This document shows positions 8,535 through 17,598 of a stretch of 64,000 nt of DNA, piece by piece. Location of the stretch: positions 620,001-684,000 of the forward strand of contig NZ_JAUSXV010000001.1 of assembly GCF_030816295.1 (NCBI RefSeq), in the 5' to 3' direction. The translations under genes were made by a program, and so were the position numbers. The notes beneath the pieces were generated by a model. The model was given only the letters and a program-made list of their open reading frames with translations, was not told the DNA's origin and ran no database searches. Source of the DNA: Microbacterium natoriense. Lineage in GTDB: Bacteria > Actinomycetota > Actinomycetes > Actinomycetales > Microbacteriaceae. How positions within the stretch are numbered: position 1 is the first letter of the stretch; every line of letters begins with the position of its first letter.

Positions 8535-8549
8535 TCGAATCGATTCGAT
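8534..8549. promoter_or_regulatory. LacI-family operator between the divergent MFS and lacI-type genes
   Basis: A perfect 16-bp palindrome, ATCGAATCGATTCGAT. Its core AATCGATT matches the AANCGNTT centre typical of LacI-family operators. It lies in the 60-base gap between the MFS gene and the regulator, overlapping the MFS promoter. Autoregulation by the adjacent regulator is the obvious inference. Confidence 0.75.
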
Positions 8550-8569
8550 CGTTTGAAACCCGGGCGAGC

Positions 8570-8575
8570 TATCCT
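8570..8575 (+). promoter_or_regulatory. -10 element TATCCT of the LacI-type regulator gene
   Basis: TATCCT fits TANNNT and ends 6 bases before the ATG at 8582, the leaderless spacing. A GGAG lies only 2 bases before the ATG, too close to be a good ribosome-binding site. Confidence 0.45.
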
Positions 8576-8581
8576 CGGAGT

Positions 8582-9643
8582 ATGACCAGTCACGAGTCGG
8601 TGCGCCGCGCGACGATCGCCGACGTCGCGCGAGCAGCCGGAGTCGCGACGTCGACGGCCTCCGTCGTCTTCAGCGGCAAAGCCAAGGTGTCGGCGACGAC
8701 ACGCGAGAAGGTGCTCGCCGCCGCCGCCGATCTCGGTTACACCGGGCCCGACCCGCGCGCCGCGTCATTGCGTCGCGGGCGCAGCGGGATCGTCGCCGTC
8801 GTGCTCGAGGGGCACCTGCGCGCGGCCTTCCTCGACCCGGTGACCACGGCGATGATGGACGGCCTGACCGACGGCCTCGCCGACCTCAGCGCCGGAATCC
8901 TGCTGCTTCGCGACGACCCGGGGGAGAGTGACGGCTCTGCGCTCGCGAACGCCCCGGTCGACGCCGTGGTGCTGATCGGATGCTCTGGCCGCACGCGAGC
9001 ATCGCTCGACATCGTCCGCAGCCGGGGTCTGCCCGTCGTCGTCATCGAGGGGGATGCGGGGGAGGGGGTCCCGCAGATCATCCTCGACAACGTCGCAGCG
9101 GCAGCCGATGTCGCCCGACACGTGCGAGACCTCGGGCACCGGGATGTCGCGCTCGTCACCCTGCACCTCGACGCCGCTCGCGAGCGCGGCGTCGTCACGC
9201 AGGAGCGAGTCGACCGCGCGACCGTCGACGTCACGATCGATCGCCTCGAGGGCATGCGGTCGATCTTCCCCGATGCCCCGGCCATCTCGGCAGCGGGCAG
9301 TCTGATCGACGAGGGCCAGCTGGTCGGAAGAATGCTCCTCGCGGATGCGGCGCACCGTCCCACCGCGATCCTGGCGCAGAGCGACCTGCTCGCTGTCGGT
9401 GTGATCCGAGCCGCCGAGGAGCTGGGCCTCCGGGTACCCGAAGACCTCTCGGTCGCCGGCTTCGACGGGATCGCCGTCGACGGGCTCGGCGGACCTGTGC
9501 TCACCACGAGTGTGCAGCCCGCCGTCGAGAAGGGGCGCGCCGCGGGAGAGCAGGTCGCGAGGATGCTCCGCGGAGAGCAGGGCGTGAACGTGCACTTCAC
9601 GTGCCGATTCCGCGCCGGCGCGACGACCGCCGCGCCCCGCTGA
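8582..9643 (+). CDS. LacI-family transcriptional regulator
   Basis: A 353-residue repressor. The N-terminal HTH reads ATIADVARAAGVATSTASVVFSG, with the hinge region after about residue 55 (DPRAASLRRGRSG) and a periplasmic-binding-like effector domain after it. The C-terminal half has the usual VAGFDGIAVDG motif near the dimer interface and effector pocket. ATG 8582 was preferred because the HTH begins 10 residues later, as in the family. It is likely to control the divergent MFS gene through the operator at 8534-8549. Confidence 0.92.
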   Translation: MTSHESVRRATIADVARAAGVATSTASVVFSGKAKVSATTREKVLAAAADLGYTGPDPRAASLRRGRSGIVAVVLEGHLRAAFLDPVTTAMMDGLTDGLADLSAGILLLRDDPGESDGSALANAPVDAVVLIGCSGRTRASLDIVRSRGLPVVVIEGDAGEGVPQIILDNVAAAADVARHVRDLGHRDVALVTLHLDAARERGVVTQERVDRATVDVTIDRLEGMRSIFPDAPAISAAGSLIDEGQLVGRMLLADAAHRPTAILAQSDLLAVGVIRAAEELGLRVPEDLSVAGFDGIAVDGLGGPVLTTSVQPAVEKGRAAGEQVARMLRGEQGVNVHFTCRFRAGATTAAPR

Positions 9644-9649
9644 CAGGGG

Positions 9650-11132
9650 TCAGGAGTGCGCGGGGCCCACAGGGAGGGTGCGGGATCCGAAGTCGAGGAT
9701 CGTGTAGCGACCGCACGACACGACCTGCTCGGGAATCGCCGACTCGGGCAGCTGCCACTGCACGCTCTGCGAGTCCTGGAGGAGGAACGACACCGCCTGT
9801 GCATCGAGGTCGCTGCGATTCACCAGCCACGCGTAACCGTTCAGCCGATGGTCGACCTGCACGAGCTGAGCGGGGTCGTCGAGGTGCGTCTTCGGGAGCC
9901 GCACGGTCCAGAACTGGCCGGCGCCGGTGCGGCCCGACGCGGTCACCCAATCGGTCACGCATGTGAGATCGGGGTCGGGGCGATGCGCCGCAGCCTCAAG
10001 GCGAGGGACCGCTCAGCGCCCCGGCGACGATGATGAGGGCCGCGGCGATCGCACCGAGAGGCCGGGGCATCCGCACGGTTCGCGGCGAGGCGACCAGGGC
10101 GAAAAGAGGAGCGAACACAACCGGCTGCAGGTAGCGGGCCGCGTGCGTGCCGAGAGCGATGGCGCCGATCACCACGATGAGAGGCAGCATCCACCCCGCT
10201 GAAGCCACGAGGCGCTCGCCGTCCGTCGCAGCGCGCACTGTACGCAGCACCGAGAGAGCGAGCAGAACGACGACGACCAGTGCGCCGAGTATGCCGAGCG
10301 GCGTCGAGAGGCGCTCGGCGAGCAGGCCGCCGTAGTACCCGATCGATTCTCGCCAGAGCTCGGGCTGCGCGTATCCGGCACCGGTGTTCGCGATCCATGC
10401 CGTGAACGGAATACGCGCGAGGAGGCCGAGGAGCGTGCCGCCTACGAGAACGGCGATCGCGACCGGCATCCAGCGCCGATATCGACCGCGCATCGCACCG
10501 ACGGCGAGGAGAACCGTCAGCGGCGCGGTCGCCCATGCCGCGAACAACGGGTTGCTCAGAGTTGCGATGATCGTGACGGCCCCGACCGCGACGAATGGCC
10601 AGCGACCCGCTCCGTCGACAGCGCGGCGCAGCAGACCGACCACGATCATCACGGCGACGACGGTCGAGGAGTAGTACGTCGTGGTGAGCTGCAGGGAGGC
10701 GAGCTCGAGGGCGTCGCGCGACGCCGAGGTCTCGGTGACCGCCACGACTCCGAACAGCGATAGCGCGATCAGAGACCAGCCGACGGGCGAGGCGCCGGCT
10801 CGATGAGGCCCGGCGATCAGGCGGATGGCGCCGTACACGGCGAGGAGGTTCACGATGGCGTTGATCGCGAGCAGCGTGTTCAGATCGTCGGAGGCGAGCA
10901 GAGAGAGACCCGCGAACACGGCGGACTCCGGAAGGAAGAGCACGCTCGACATCGCCCAGTCGAGAGGTTCGCCAGACAGGATCGAGCGCGTGAGCATCGC
11001 GACGATCAGTGAATCCCCGTCGCGGAACAACAGCTCGGAACGAGCGGATGCCGCCACCTGCGCGGCGACGGCGATCGACATGCCGAGAGCGGTGCACCAC
11101 CCCAGCAGCTCCCGCGCCCACACCCGTCGCAT
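9650..11132 (-). pseudogene. Polytopic membrane protein with C-terminal soluble domain, broken by a +1 frameshift
   Basis: The upstream frame (11132 to 9996) encodes 378 residues with about nine or ten membrane helices and ends right after a helix at SGPSP-stop. A second frame, open from about 10012 and ending at 9650, encodes roughly 115 residues of soluble sequence (WVTASGRTGAGQFWTVR and so on) with no start codon or ribosome-binding site of its own. The total span of 1483 bases is 3n+1, so removing one base between 9996 and 10015 (next to a CCC run) gives a continuous protein of about 493 residues. The layout resembles uncharacterised actinobacterial membrane proteins, possibly of glycosyltransferase type. 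Real mutation or sequencing error cannot be separated here. Confidence 0.7.
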
Positions 11133-11168
11133 GTGACAACTCTCGCACGGGGCCCGCACGCGCCCGGG

Positions 11169-11174
11169 TAAACT
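11169..11174 (+). promoter_or_regulatory. -10 element TAAACT upstream of the mrp operon
   Basis: TAAACT in the context GGGTAAACTGGATGG matches the actinobacterial -10. It lies about 58 bases before the mrpA start, leaving a normal leader with its own ribosome-binding site. No strong -35 is visible. Confidence 0.45.
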
Positions 11175-11232
11175 GGATGGACACCCGCCCGCCAGCGCCG
11201 CAAGGCCGACGAGCCCCGAGGGAGCCACGATC

Positions 11233-14220
11233 ATGCTGACTCTCCTCAGCGCCTTCCTCCTCTCCTCGGTTCTCATGCCCGTTCTGGTGCGCTGGATGGG
11301 CGCTCGGGCGTTCTTCATCGCCGCTCTTATTCCAGCCGCGGCATTCATCCACGCGCTGATGCTGACGCCGCAGGTTCTCGACGCCGGATCCACGCCCTTC
11401 GAGTCGGTCGCCTGGATTCCGCAGCTGGGGCTGGACATGTCGATGCGCATGGACGTGCTCGGCTGGGTGCTGACTCTCATCGTCACCGGTGTCGGCGCGC
11501 TCGTGCTCTTCTACTGCCGCTGGTACTTCCATGACGACTCGGCCGGTCTCGGGCAGTTCGCGGCCGTGCTGCTCGGCTTCGCCGGAGCGATGTACGGGCT
11601 CGTGCTCACCGACGACCTGGTCATGCTCGTCATGTTCTGGGAGGTGACGAGCATCCTCTCGTACCTCCTCATCGGCTACTACCGCCGCCGCGCCGCCAGC
11701 CGCCGTGCCGCACTGCAGGCGCTGCTCGTCACGACACTCGGCGGCCTGATCATGTTCGTGGGCGTCGTGCTGCTCGTCGTCGACGCCGGCACTTCGAGCA
11801 TCCGCGAGATCCTCGCACTCGCCCCCACCGGGCCGATCGTGGACGCGGCGATCGTGATGCTGCTGATCGGCGCGATCAGCAAGTCGGCGCTGTTCCCCTT
11901 CCACTTCTGGCTGCCTGGCGCCATGGCGGCGCCGACTCCGGTCAGCGCGTACCTCCACGCCGCCGCCATGGTCAAGGCAGGCATCTACCTCATCGCGCGC
12001 TTCGCGCCGATCTTCGCATTCAGCGGCCCGTGGCGGCCGATCCTGATCGCACTGGGCGTCTTCACCATGCTGCTGGGCGGCGTGCAGGCCCTCCGCGAGA
12101 CCGATCTCAAGCGCATCCTCGCCTTCGGGACGGTGAGCCAGCTCGGCTTCTTCGCGGTCGTGATCGGCTACGGCACGCAGGCGTCGGCTCTGGCCGGGCT
12201 CGCCCTCGTGATCGGTCACGCGCTGTTCAAGTCGGCGCTGTTCCTCATCGTCGGCGTGATCGACCGTCAGCTCTCCACTCGAGACATCACCGAGCTGTCG
12301 GGGGTCGGCCGTCAGGCGCCGGTCTTGGCCGTGACGGCTTTCGTCTCGGTCGCCTCGATGGCGGGCATCGCACCGACCATCGGATTCGTCGCCAAGGAGT
12401 CGGCGCTCACCGCCCTTCTCGACGACGCGCTGGGCGGCTCGGTCTGGGGTCTGGTCGCCCTCGTGGGCATCGTCCTCGGGTCCATGCTCACTGCGGCATA
12501 TGGCGCGCGATTCCTGTGGGGTGCGTTCTTCTCCAAGCGCGACGAGCGCGGAGATCGGTTGCCCGACACGGCGTGGCCCGGCCCGCCGGTCGGTTTCGTG
12601 GCCGCCCCCATCGTGCTCGCGGCGCTCACGATCGCGGCCGGGCTCGCCGCCCCGGCGCTCGACGTCGCTCTGCACGGCTATGCGATCACCGCGACGCCGG
12701 GTCTCGATCACGCGGGCGACGCCGCCGAAGGGCCGGGACACCTCGCCCTGTGGCACGGCTTCGAGCCCGCACTCGGCATCTCGATCGGCTCGATCCTGCT
12801 CGGCATCGGGGTCTTCCTGCTGACCCGTCGCACGGGGTGGGACCGCAGGCCGCGAGTGCTGCCGTTCACCGCCGCCGACGCGTACTACTGGGTGGTCCGC
12901 GCGATCGACCGGCTGTCGGTACTGAGCACGACGCTGACGCAGCGGGGTTCGCTGCCGGTCTACGTCGGCACGATCTTCGTCGTGTTCGTGGCGGCCGAGA
13001 CCACCGCGCTGCTCGCGAGCGACATCGACCGCTTCCAGCTCTCGGCCTGGCACACTCCGGCGCAGATCGCGGCCGCACCCCTGATGGCGGTCGCCGGCAT
13101 CTTCGCCGTGCGCGCGCAGAAGCGATACACCGGCGTCGTGCTCGTGTCGGTCACGGGCCTCGGCATGGTCGCCCTCTTCGCGACGAGCGGGGCGCCCGAT
13201 CTCGCGCTCACGCAGATCCTCGTCGAGACGGTGACGATGGTCACCTTCGCGCTCGTACTCCGGCGGCTGCCGGCGCGGATGGGCGAGCACAACGCCTCGG
13301 TCGGCCGCATCCCCCGTGCCCTGCTCGGCATCGGGGTCGGCGTCACCATGGCTCTCGTCGCGATCGTCGCGACGCAGTCGCGCGTCGCCGATCCGATCTC
13401 GGCGGCGTTCCCGAAGCTCGCGTACGAGATCGGGCACGGCAAGAACGTCGTCAACGTCGCCCTGGTCGACCTGCGCGGCTGGGACACCATGGGCGAGCTC
13501 TCCGTGCTCGTCCTCGCGGCGACGGGAGTCGCCTCCCTCGTCTTCGTGACCCATCGCGCCGACCTGCTCGCCGAGACCAGGACTCTTCCCCGGACCACTC
13601 GCCGCGCGACGCGCAGCAGGCCGCTCGTCGAGACCACCGACGGCATCCGCTTCCAGACGTCCGAGAACCGCAGCAGCCCTCGCGCCTGGCTCGTCGGCGG
13701 CACGAACATGAAACCCGAGAACCGGTCGATCCTGCTCGAAGTGATCGTCCGTGTGCTGTTCCACACCATCATCGTCGTGTCGATCTTCCTGCTGTTCTCG
13801 GGGCACAACCTGCCCGGCGGCGGCTTCGCGGGCGGCCTCGTGGCGGGTATGGCCCTCGTGATGCGGTACATCGCGGGCGGACGCTGGGAGCTGGGCGCCG
13901 CGGCGCCCACCGATGCCGGGCGACTGCTCGGCACGGGGCTCGTGCTGGCGGTCGGCTCGGCGGTCGTGCCGCTGTTCTTCGGCCTGGCCCCGCTCACCAG
14001 CCGATTCTGGGAGTGGGAGATCCCGGGGCTCGGTCACATGGAGTTCGTCACATCGACGATCTTCGACATCGGGGTGTATCTCGTCGTGATCGGGCTGGTG
14101 CTCGACGTTCTGCGCAGTCTCGGCGCCGAGGTCGATCGGCAGGCCGCAGCCCTTAGACAGGCTCAGGAACCTTCGACAGGCTCAGGGACCCAATCGCGGG
14201 CGAGAGGGGTGAACATCTGA
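11233..14220 (+). CDS. mrpA: Mrp Na+/H+ antiporter, fused subunits A and B
   Basis: A 995-residue membrane protein heading the Mrp multisubunit antiporter. Residues 1 to about 780 are MrpA: a proton-translocating NuoL-like core with FWEVTS (key Glu), KSALFPFHFWLPGAMAAPTPVSAYLHAA and RETDLKRILAFGTVSQLG, followed by the MbhD/E-like extra helices. After a linker of charged residues, residues from about 825 are an MrpB domain (LLFSGHNLPGGGFAGGLVAGMALV). The last ~20 residues (LRQAQEPSTGSGTQ) are encoded by two copies of a 20-base dispersed repeat and are not part of either family domain. The stop overlaps mrpC (TGATG). Confidence 0.95.
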   Translation: MLTLLSAFLLSSVLMPVLVRWMGARAFFIAALIPAAAFIHALMLTPQVLDAGSTPFESVAWIPQLGLDMSMRMDVLGWVLTLIVTGVGALVLFYCRWYFHDDSAGLGQFAAVLLGFAGAMYGLVLTDDLVMLVMFWEVTSILSYLLIGYYRRRAASRRAALQALLVTTLGGLIMFVGVVLLVVDAGTSSIREILALAPTGPIVDAAIVMLLIGAISKSALFPFHFWLPGAMAAPTPVSAYLHAAAMVKAGIYLIARFAPIFAFSGPWRPILIALGVFTMLLGGVQALRETDLKRILAFGTVSQLGFFAVVIGYGTQASALAGLALVIGHALFKSALFLIVGVIDRQLSTRDITELSGVGRQAPVLAVTAFVSVASMAGIAPTIGFVAKESALTALLDDALGGSVWGLVALVGIVLGSMLTAAYGARFLWGAFFSKRDERGDRLPDTAWPGPPVGFVAAPIVLAALTIAAGLAAPALDVALHGYAITATPGLDHAGDAAEGPGHLALWHGFEPALGISIGSILLGIGVFLLTRRTGWDRRPRVLPFTAADAYYWVVRAIDRLSVLSTTLTQRGSLPVYVGTIFVVFVAAETTALLASDIDRFQLSAWHTPAQIAAAPLMAVAGIFAVRAQKRYTGVVLVSVTGLGMVALFATSGAPDLALTQILVETVTMVTFALVLRRLPARMGEHNASVGRIPRALLGIGVGVTMALVAIVATQSRVADPISAAFPKLAYEIGHGKNVVNVALVDLRGWDTMGELSVLVLAATGVASLVFVTHRADLLAETRTLPRTTRRATRSRPLVETTDGIRFQTSENRSSPRAWLVGGTNMKPENRSILLEVIVRVLFHTIIVVSIFLLFSGHNLPGGGFAGGLVAGMALVMRYIAGGRWELGAAAPTDAGRLLGTGLVLAVGSAVVPLFFGLAPLTSRFWEWEIPGLGHMEFVTSTIFDIGVYLVVIGLVLDVLRSLGAEVDRQAAALRQAQEPSTGSGTQSRARGVNI
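14151..14190 (+). repeat. Two tandem copies of a 20-base dispersed repeat inside the mrpAB 3' end
   Basis: Two adjacent units, CCTTAGACAGGCTCAGGAAC and CTTCGACAGGCTCAGGGACC. The same unit occurs in mrpC (14732-14794), reversed in the YhgE-like gene (26376-26398) and reversed between the moxR and DUF58 genes (43602-43624). Confidence 0.85.
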
Positions 14221-14816
14221 TGGATGTGTCGCTGACCCTCATCGTCATCATGGCCGTGCTGTTCGCGTGCGGCGTGTACGCGATGCTCGAGCGCAGCCTC
14301 ACCAGGGTGCTCATCGGATTCCTGCTGCTCGGCAACGCCACGAACCTGCTGCTGCTGATCGTCATGGGCGTGCCGGGGAACGCGCCGTTCTTCGGCACCG
14401 AGGGCGAGATGAGCGACCCCTTGCCGCAGGCGCTCACCCTCACGGCGATCGTCATCACGTTCGCCGTCTCGGCCTTCCTGCTCGCCCTCATCTACCGTTC
14501 CTGGCAGCTGGGCCAGGCCGACACCGTCGAGGACGACGAAGACGACATCGCGATCCGCGGCCGCACGGATGCCGAGGAAGATCTCATGGGCGACGACGAG
14601 GGCGACTACGCCGACGACGACGCCACGACCGACTTCGTCGGCCTGCAGACAGCCCCGATCACGGTGCTGCACATGCGCGATCATCCTGCGATCGTCGACG
14701 GGGCGCCAGTCGACCGGCCGGTCGCGCCCGTCCTTCGACAGGCTCAGGAACCCGGGGGACAGGCTCAGGAACCCAGAGGTCAGGCTCCAGAAGCCGGAGA
14801 GGAGGACGGCCGATGA
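14220..14816 (+). CDS. mrpC: Mrp antiporter subunit C
   Basis: A NuoK-like subunit with three membrane helices in the first ~100 residues (LIVIMAVLFACGVYAMLE, LIGFLLLGNATNLLLLIVMG, ALTLTAIVITFAVSAFLLALIYR). At 198 residues it is longer than usual for MrpC (about 110-130 in many species); the extra C-terminus is an acidic cytoplasmic tail (VEDDEDD, DDEGDYADDD) followed by a repeat-encoded segment (RQAQEPGGQAQEPRGQ). The start overlaps the MrpAB stop by one base and its stop overlaps mrpD by 4 bases, so translation is coupled. Confidence 0.93.
   Translation: MDVSLTLIVIMAVLFACGVYAMLERSLTRVLIGFLLLGNATNLLLLIVMGVPGNAPFFGTEGEMSDPLPQALTLTAIVITFAVSAFLLALIYRSWQLGQADTVEDDEDDIAIRGRTDAEEDLMGDDEGDYADDDATTDFVGLQTAPITVLHMRDHPAIVDGAPVDRPVAPVLRQAQEPGGQAQEPRGQAPEAGEEDGR
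14732..14794 (+). repeat. Two clear and one decayed copy of the dispersed repeat inside the mrpC 3' end
   Basis: CCTTCGACAGGCTCAGGAAC at 14732-14751, then GACAGGCTCAGGAACCC ending at 14774, then a weaker AGGTCAGGCTCCAGAAGC at 14777-14794. All are read in frame as repeats of QAQEP. Confidence 0.8.
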
Positions 14817-16366
14817 ACTCGCTCATCCCCCTTCTGGTCGCCCTGCCGCTCCTCGGGGCCGCGATCACGCTGATCTTCGGGCGCAACGCGCGAGTGCAGT
14901 CGATCGTCACCGTGGTGACGCTGGTGGTCGTCTCGATCATCGCGGCCGTGCTGCTGGTCGTGGTCGATGCCGGTGCCCCGCTCGCGGTCTCGGTCGGCGG
15001 CTGGCCGGTGCCGTTCGGCATCGTGCTCTACGTCGATCGGCTCGCGGCCCTGCTCGTCCTGGTGTCGAGCATCGTGCTGCTCGCGGTGCTCCTCTTCTCG
15101 GTCGGCCAGGGCATCGCAGACGGGGCGGAGGAGACCCCGATCTCGATCTTCAATCCGTCGTACCTGATCCTCGCGGCCGGCATCTTCAACGCGTTCATCG
15201 CGGGCGACCTGTTCAACCTGTACGTCGGATTCGAGATCCTGCTCGTCGCGTCGTACGTGCTGATCACCCTCGGCAGCACCGAGTCCCGCATCCGCACCGG
15301 CGCCGTCTACATCGTCGTCTCGCTGGTCTCGTCGATCCTGTTCCTCGCCGCGATCGCGATGGTCTACGGCGCGCTCGGCACCGTGAACATGGCGCAGATC
15401 GCCGAGCGGATGACGGAGCTGCCGCAGGAGACCCAACTGGTCCTGCATCTCATGCTGGTCCTCGCCTTCGGCATCAAGGCCGCGATCTTCCCGGTGTCGT
15501 TCTGGCTGCCGGATTCGTACCCGACGGCGCCCGCGCCGGTCACGGCGGTCTTCGCGGGACTGCTGACGAAGGTCGGCGTCTACGCGCTGATCCGCACCGA
15601 GACGCAGCTGTTCTCGGAGAACGACATCAACACGCTGCTGCTGATCATCGCTCTCGCGACCATGATCGTGGGAGTGCTCGGCGCGGTCGCGCAGGCCGAG
15701 CTGAAGAGGATCCTGTCGTTCACCCTGGTGAGCCACGTCGGCTACATGATCTTCGGCCTCGCGATTGCGACGCCCGCGGCGATCGGCGCGACGGTGTACT
15801 ACATCGTCCACCACATCATCGTGCAGACCACGCTGTTCCTCGCCGTGGGACTCGTCGAACGCCGGGCCGGCAGCACGTCGATCCTGAGGGTGAAGGGCCT
15901 GCTCAAAGTCGCGCCCGTGATCGCCGTGCTGTACTTCATCCCCGCGATCAACCTCGGCGGCCTGCCGCCCTTCTCCGGGTTCATCGGCAAGTTCGCTCTG
16001 TTCGAGGCCGCAGCATCCGTCGGCACCCCCCTCATGATCGTGCTGATCGTCGGCGGCATCGTCACCTCTCTGCTCACGCTCTACGCCCTGATGCGCGCGT
16101 GGAACCTCGCGTTCTGGCGCGAGGAGGAGGACTCGGCCGAGACCGAGGGGCGGCTCTCGCATCTCGGCAACGCGCCCGCCGCCGACGAGCAGCAGGAGCG
16201 CCGCCGCATTCCGGCCATCATGACCATCGCGACCTCCGGAATGGTCGTGGTCACGATCGCCCTCACCGTCTTCGCGGGACCCCTGTACGCGCTCTGCGAC
16301 CGCATCGGCGAGGCGCTGCTGCAGCCGGTCACGCTCACCCAGCTCGAAGACGAGGTGAAGGGATGA
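14813..16366 (+). CDS. mrpD: Mrp antiporter subunit D
   Basis: A 517-residue NuoM/NuoN-like antiporter subunit with about 14 helices. It carries the conserved proton-path features FEILLVASYVLIT (Glu), FGIKAAIFPVSFWLPDSYPTAPAPV (Lys and surrounding loop) and AELKRILSFTLVSHVGYM. A GGAGAGGAGG ribosome-binding site lies 8 bases ahead of ATG 14813, which also forms an ATGA overlap with the mrpC stop; the longer open frame upstream is therefore not used. Confidence 0.95.
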   Translation: MNSLIPLLVALPLLGAAITLIFGRNARVQSIVTVVTLVVVSIIAAVLLVVVDAGAPLAVSVGGWPVPFGIVLYVDRLAALLVLVSSIVLLAVLLFSVGQGIADGAEETPISIFNPSYLILAAGIFNAFIAGDLFNLYVGFEILLVASYVLITLGSTESRIRTGAVYIVVSLVSSILFLAAIAMVYGALGTVNMAQIAERMTELPQETQLVLHLMLVLAFGIKAAIFPVSFWLPDSYPTAPAPVTAVFAGLLTKVGVYALIRTETQLFSENDINTLLLIIALATMIVGVLGAVAQAELKRILSFTLVSHVGYMIFGLAIATPAAIGATVYYIVHHIIVQTTLFLAVGLVERRAGSTSILRVKGLLKVAPVIAVLYFIPAINLGGLPPFSGFIGKFALFEAAASVGTPLMIVLIVGGIVTSLLTLYALMRAWNLAFWREEEDSAETEGRLSHLGNAPAADEQQERRRIPAIMTIATSGMVVVTIALTVFAGPLYALCDRIGEALLQPVTLTQLEDEVKG

Positions 16367-16932
16367 GTCCAGACACGACCCGGCACTTCTGGCGGGACCT
16401 CGGCGTGCAGCTGCCGTTCCTCGCCTGGCTCGTCGTGCTGTGGATGCTGCTGTGGGCGCAGTTCACACTGCTCTCGTTCGTGACCGGCCTCATCGTCGCG
16501 GTCTTCGTGACGCGCGTGTTCCGCCTCCCCACGGTCGAGCTCTCGGGCCGGGTGAACCTCTGGTTCGCGGTGATCCTCGGAGTGCAGTTCCTCTTCGCCG
16601 TCGTGCGAGGCGCCCTCGTCGTCGCGATGCAGGTGCTCGATCTCCGTCGCCATCCGGGAACCGCGATCATCGCCGTGCCGCTGAGATACTCCGACGACCT
16701 GATGATGACGCACGTGTCGGTCGCTTCGTCGCTGATCCCCGGATCGCTCGTCGTGGAGGCGGACCGCGACCGCCGCATCCTGTACCTGCACGTGATCGGG
16801 GTGCGCAGCATGGCGGACGTCGAGAAACAGCGCGAGGGAGTGCTCCGCTGGGAGAAGCGCATCGTCCGCGCACTGGGGGCTCCGGCGCAGTATCGTGCGC
16901 TGAGGGCCGACGAGCGGAAGGCGGACCGATGA
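16363..16932 (+). CDS. mrpE: Mrp antiporter subunit E
   Basis: A 189-residue membrane subunit. Two to three helices in the first ~95 residues are followed by a soluble domain with the family segment LMMTHVSVASSLIPGSLVV and ILYLHVIGV. ATGA overlaps at both ends couple it to mrpD and mrpF. Its role in the complex is in assembly and ion transport; no enzyme motif is expected. Confidence 0.93.
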   Translation: MSPDTTRHFWRDLGVQLPFLAWLVVLWMLLWAQFTLLSFVTGLIVAVFVTRVFRLPTVELSGRVNLWFAVILGVQFLFAVVRGALVVAMQVLDLRRHPGTAIIAVPLRYSDDLMMTHVSVASSLIPGSLVVEADRDRRILYLHVIGVRSMADVEKQREGVLRWEKRIVRALGAPAQYRALRADERKADR

Positions 16933-17198
16933 GCATCCTGCTGGGCGTGATCATGGTGGTCTTCGGCGTCGCGGCGCTGCTGACCGTCATCCGCATCGTC
17001 CGCGGCCCGTCGATCCTCGACCGCGCCGTCGCGAGCGACGTGCTGCTGACGGAGGTGATGTGCGTGCTCGGGGCCGAGATGGCGATCAACGGGCACACCC
17101 GCAGCATCCCGGTGCTGCTGATCATCGCCGCGATCGGGGTGTTCGGCTCGATCGCGGTGGCGCGCTTCGTCGCCCGGAGGGACAACACGACACCATGA
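16929..17198 (+). CDS. mrpF: Mrp antiporter subunit F
   Basis: An 89-residue subunit with three helices. The conserved segment RIVRGPSILDRAVASDVL, containing the acidic residue in the second helix region that is typical of MrpF, is intact. It has 4-base overlaps with mrpE and mrpG. Confidence 0.93.
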   Translation: MSILLGVIMVVFGVAALLTVIRIVRGPSILDRAVASDVLLTEVMCVLGAEMAINGHTRSIPVLLIIAAIGVFGSIAVARFVARRDNTTP

Positions 17199-17584
17199 AC
17201 GTCTTCGGTCTCATGATCCCCGACGCCGTGATCGACGCGGCGGTGCTCGTGCTGATCCTCGTCGGCGCCCTGCTGTGCCTGTTCGCTGCCATCGGTCTTC
17301 TGCGCTTCCGTGATGTGCCCTCCCGTCTGCATGCGGCCACCAAGCCCCAGGTGCTGGGACTCCTGCTCATCTGCCTGGCGATCGCGCTGTCTCAGCGCTC
17401 GATCGGCGGCATCCTGCTGGGCCTCGTGCTCGTCGCGCCGATCGTGCTGATGCAGTTCGCCACCGCCCCGTTGTCGGCGCACATGGTCGGACGGCAGGCG
17501 TACCGCAACGGCTCGATCGAGCAGCGCAACCTCGTGGTCGACGAGCTCGCCGATTCGAAGCAGACTCCGCCCGCGGCGGGGTGA
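17195..17584 (+). CDS. mrpG: Mrp antiporter subunit G
   Basis: A 129-residue subunit with three helices; the family segment GLLRFRDVPSRLHAATKPQVLG is complete. It is the last gene of the seven-function Mrp operon (AB-C-D-E-F-G), which exports Na+ in exchange for protons and supports pH and salt tolerance. The stop lies immediately before the DUF2510 gene, which may be cotranscribed. Confidence 0.93.
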   Translation: MNVFGLMIPDAVIDAAVLVLILVGALLCLFAAIGLLRFRDVPSRLHAATKPQVLGLLLICLAIALSQRSIGGILLGLVLVAPIVLMQFATAPLSAHMVGRQAYRNGSIEQRNLVVDELADSKQTPPAAG

Positions 17585-17598
17585 GGGAAGGGGCCGAG

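Noticed and set aside
7409..8581. N-terminal extension of the LacI regulator
   Set aside because: The extension is charged low-complexity sequence antisense to the MFS gene, and the HTH requires the start at 8582.
9955..14037. A 1360-codon open frame on the minus strand
   Set aside because: It lies antisense to the mrp operon and the broken membrane protein, is full of Arg/His/Asp/Glu and low in hydrophobic structure, and matches no family; it is a shadow of GC-rich coding on the plus strand.
14151..14190. CRISPR-like tandem repeats
   Set aside because: The units are 20 bases, directly adjacent, without spacers, and are translated; no cas genes are present.
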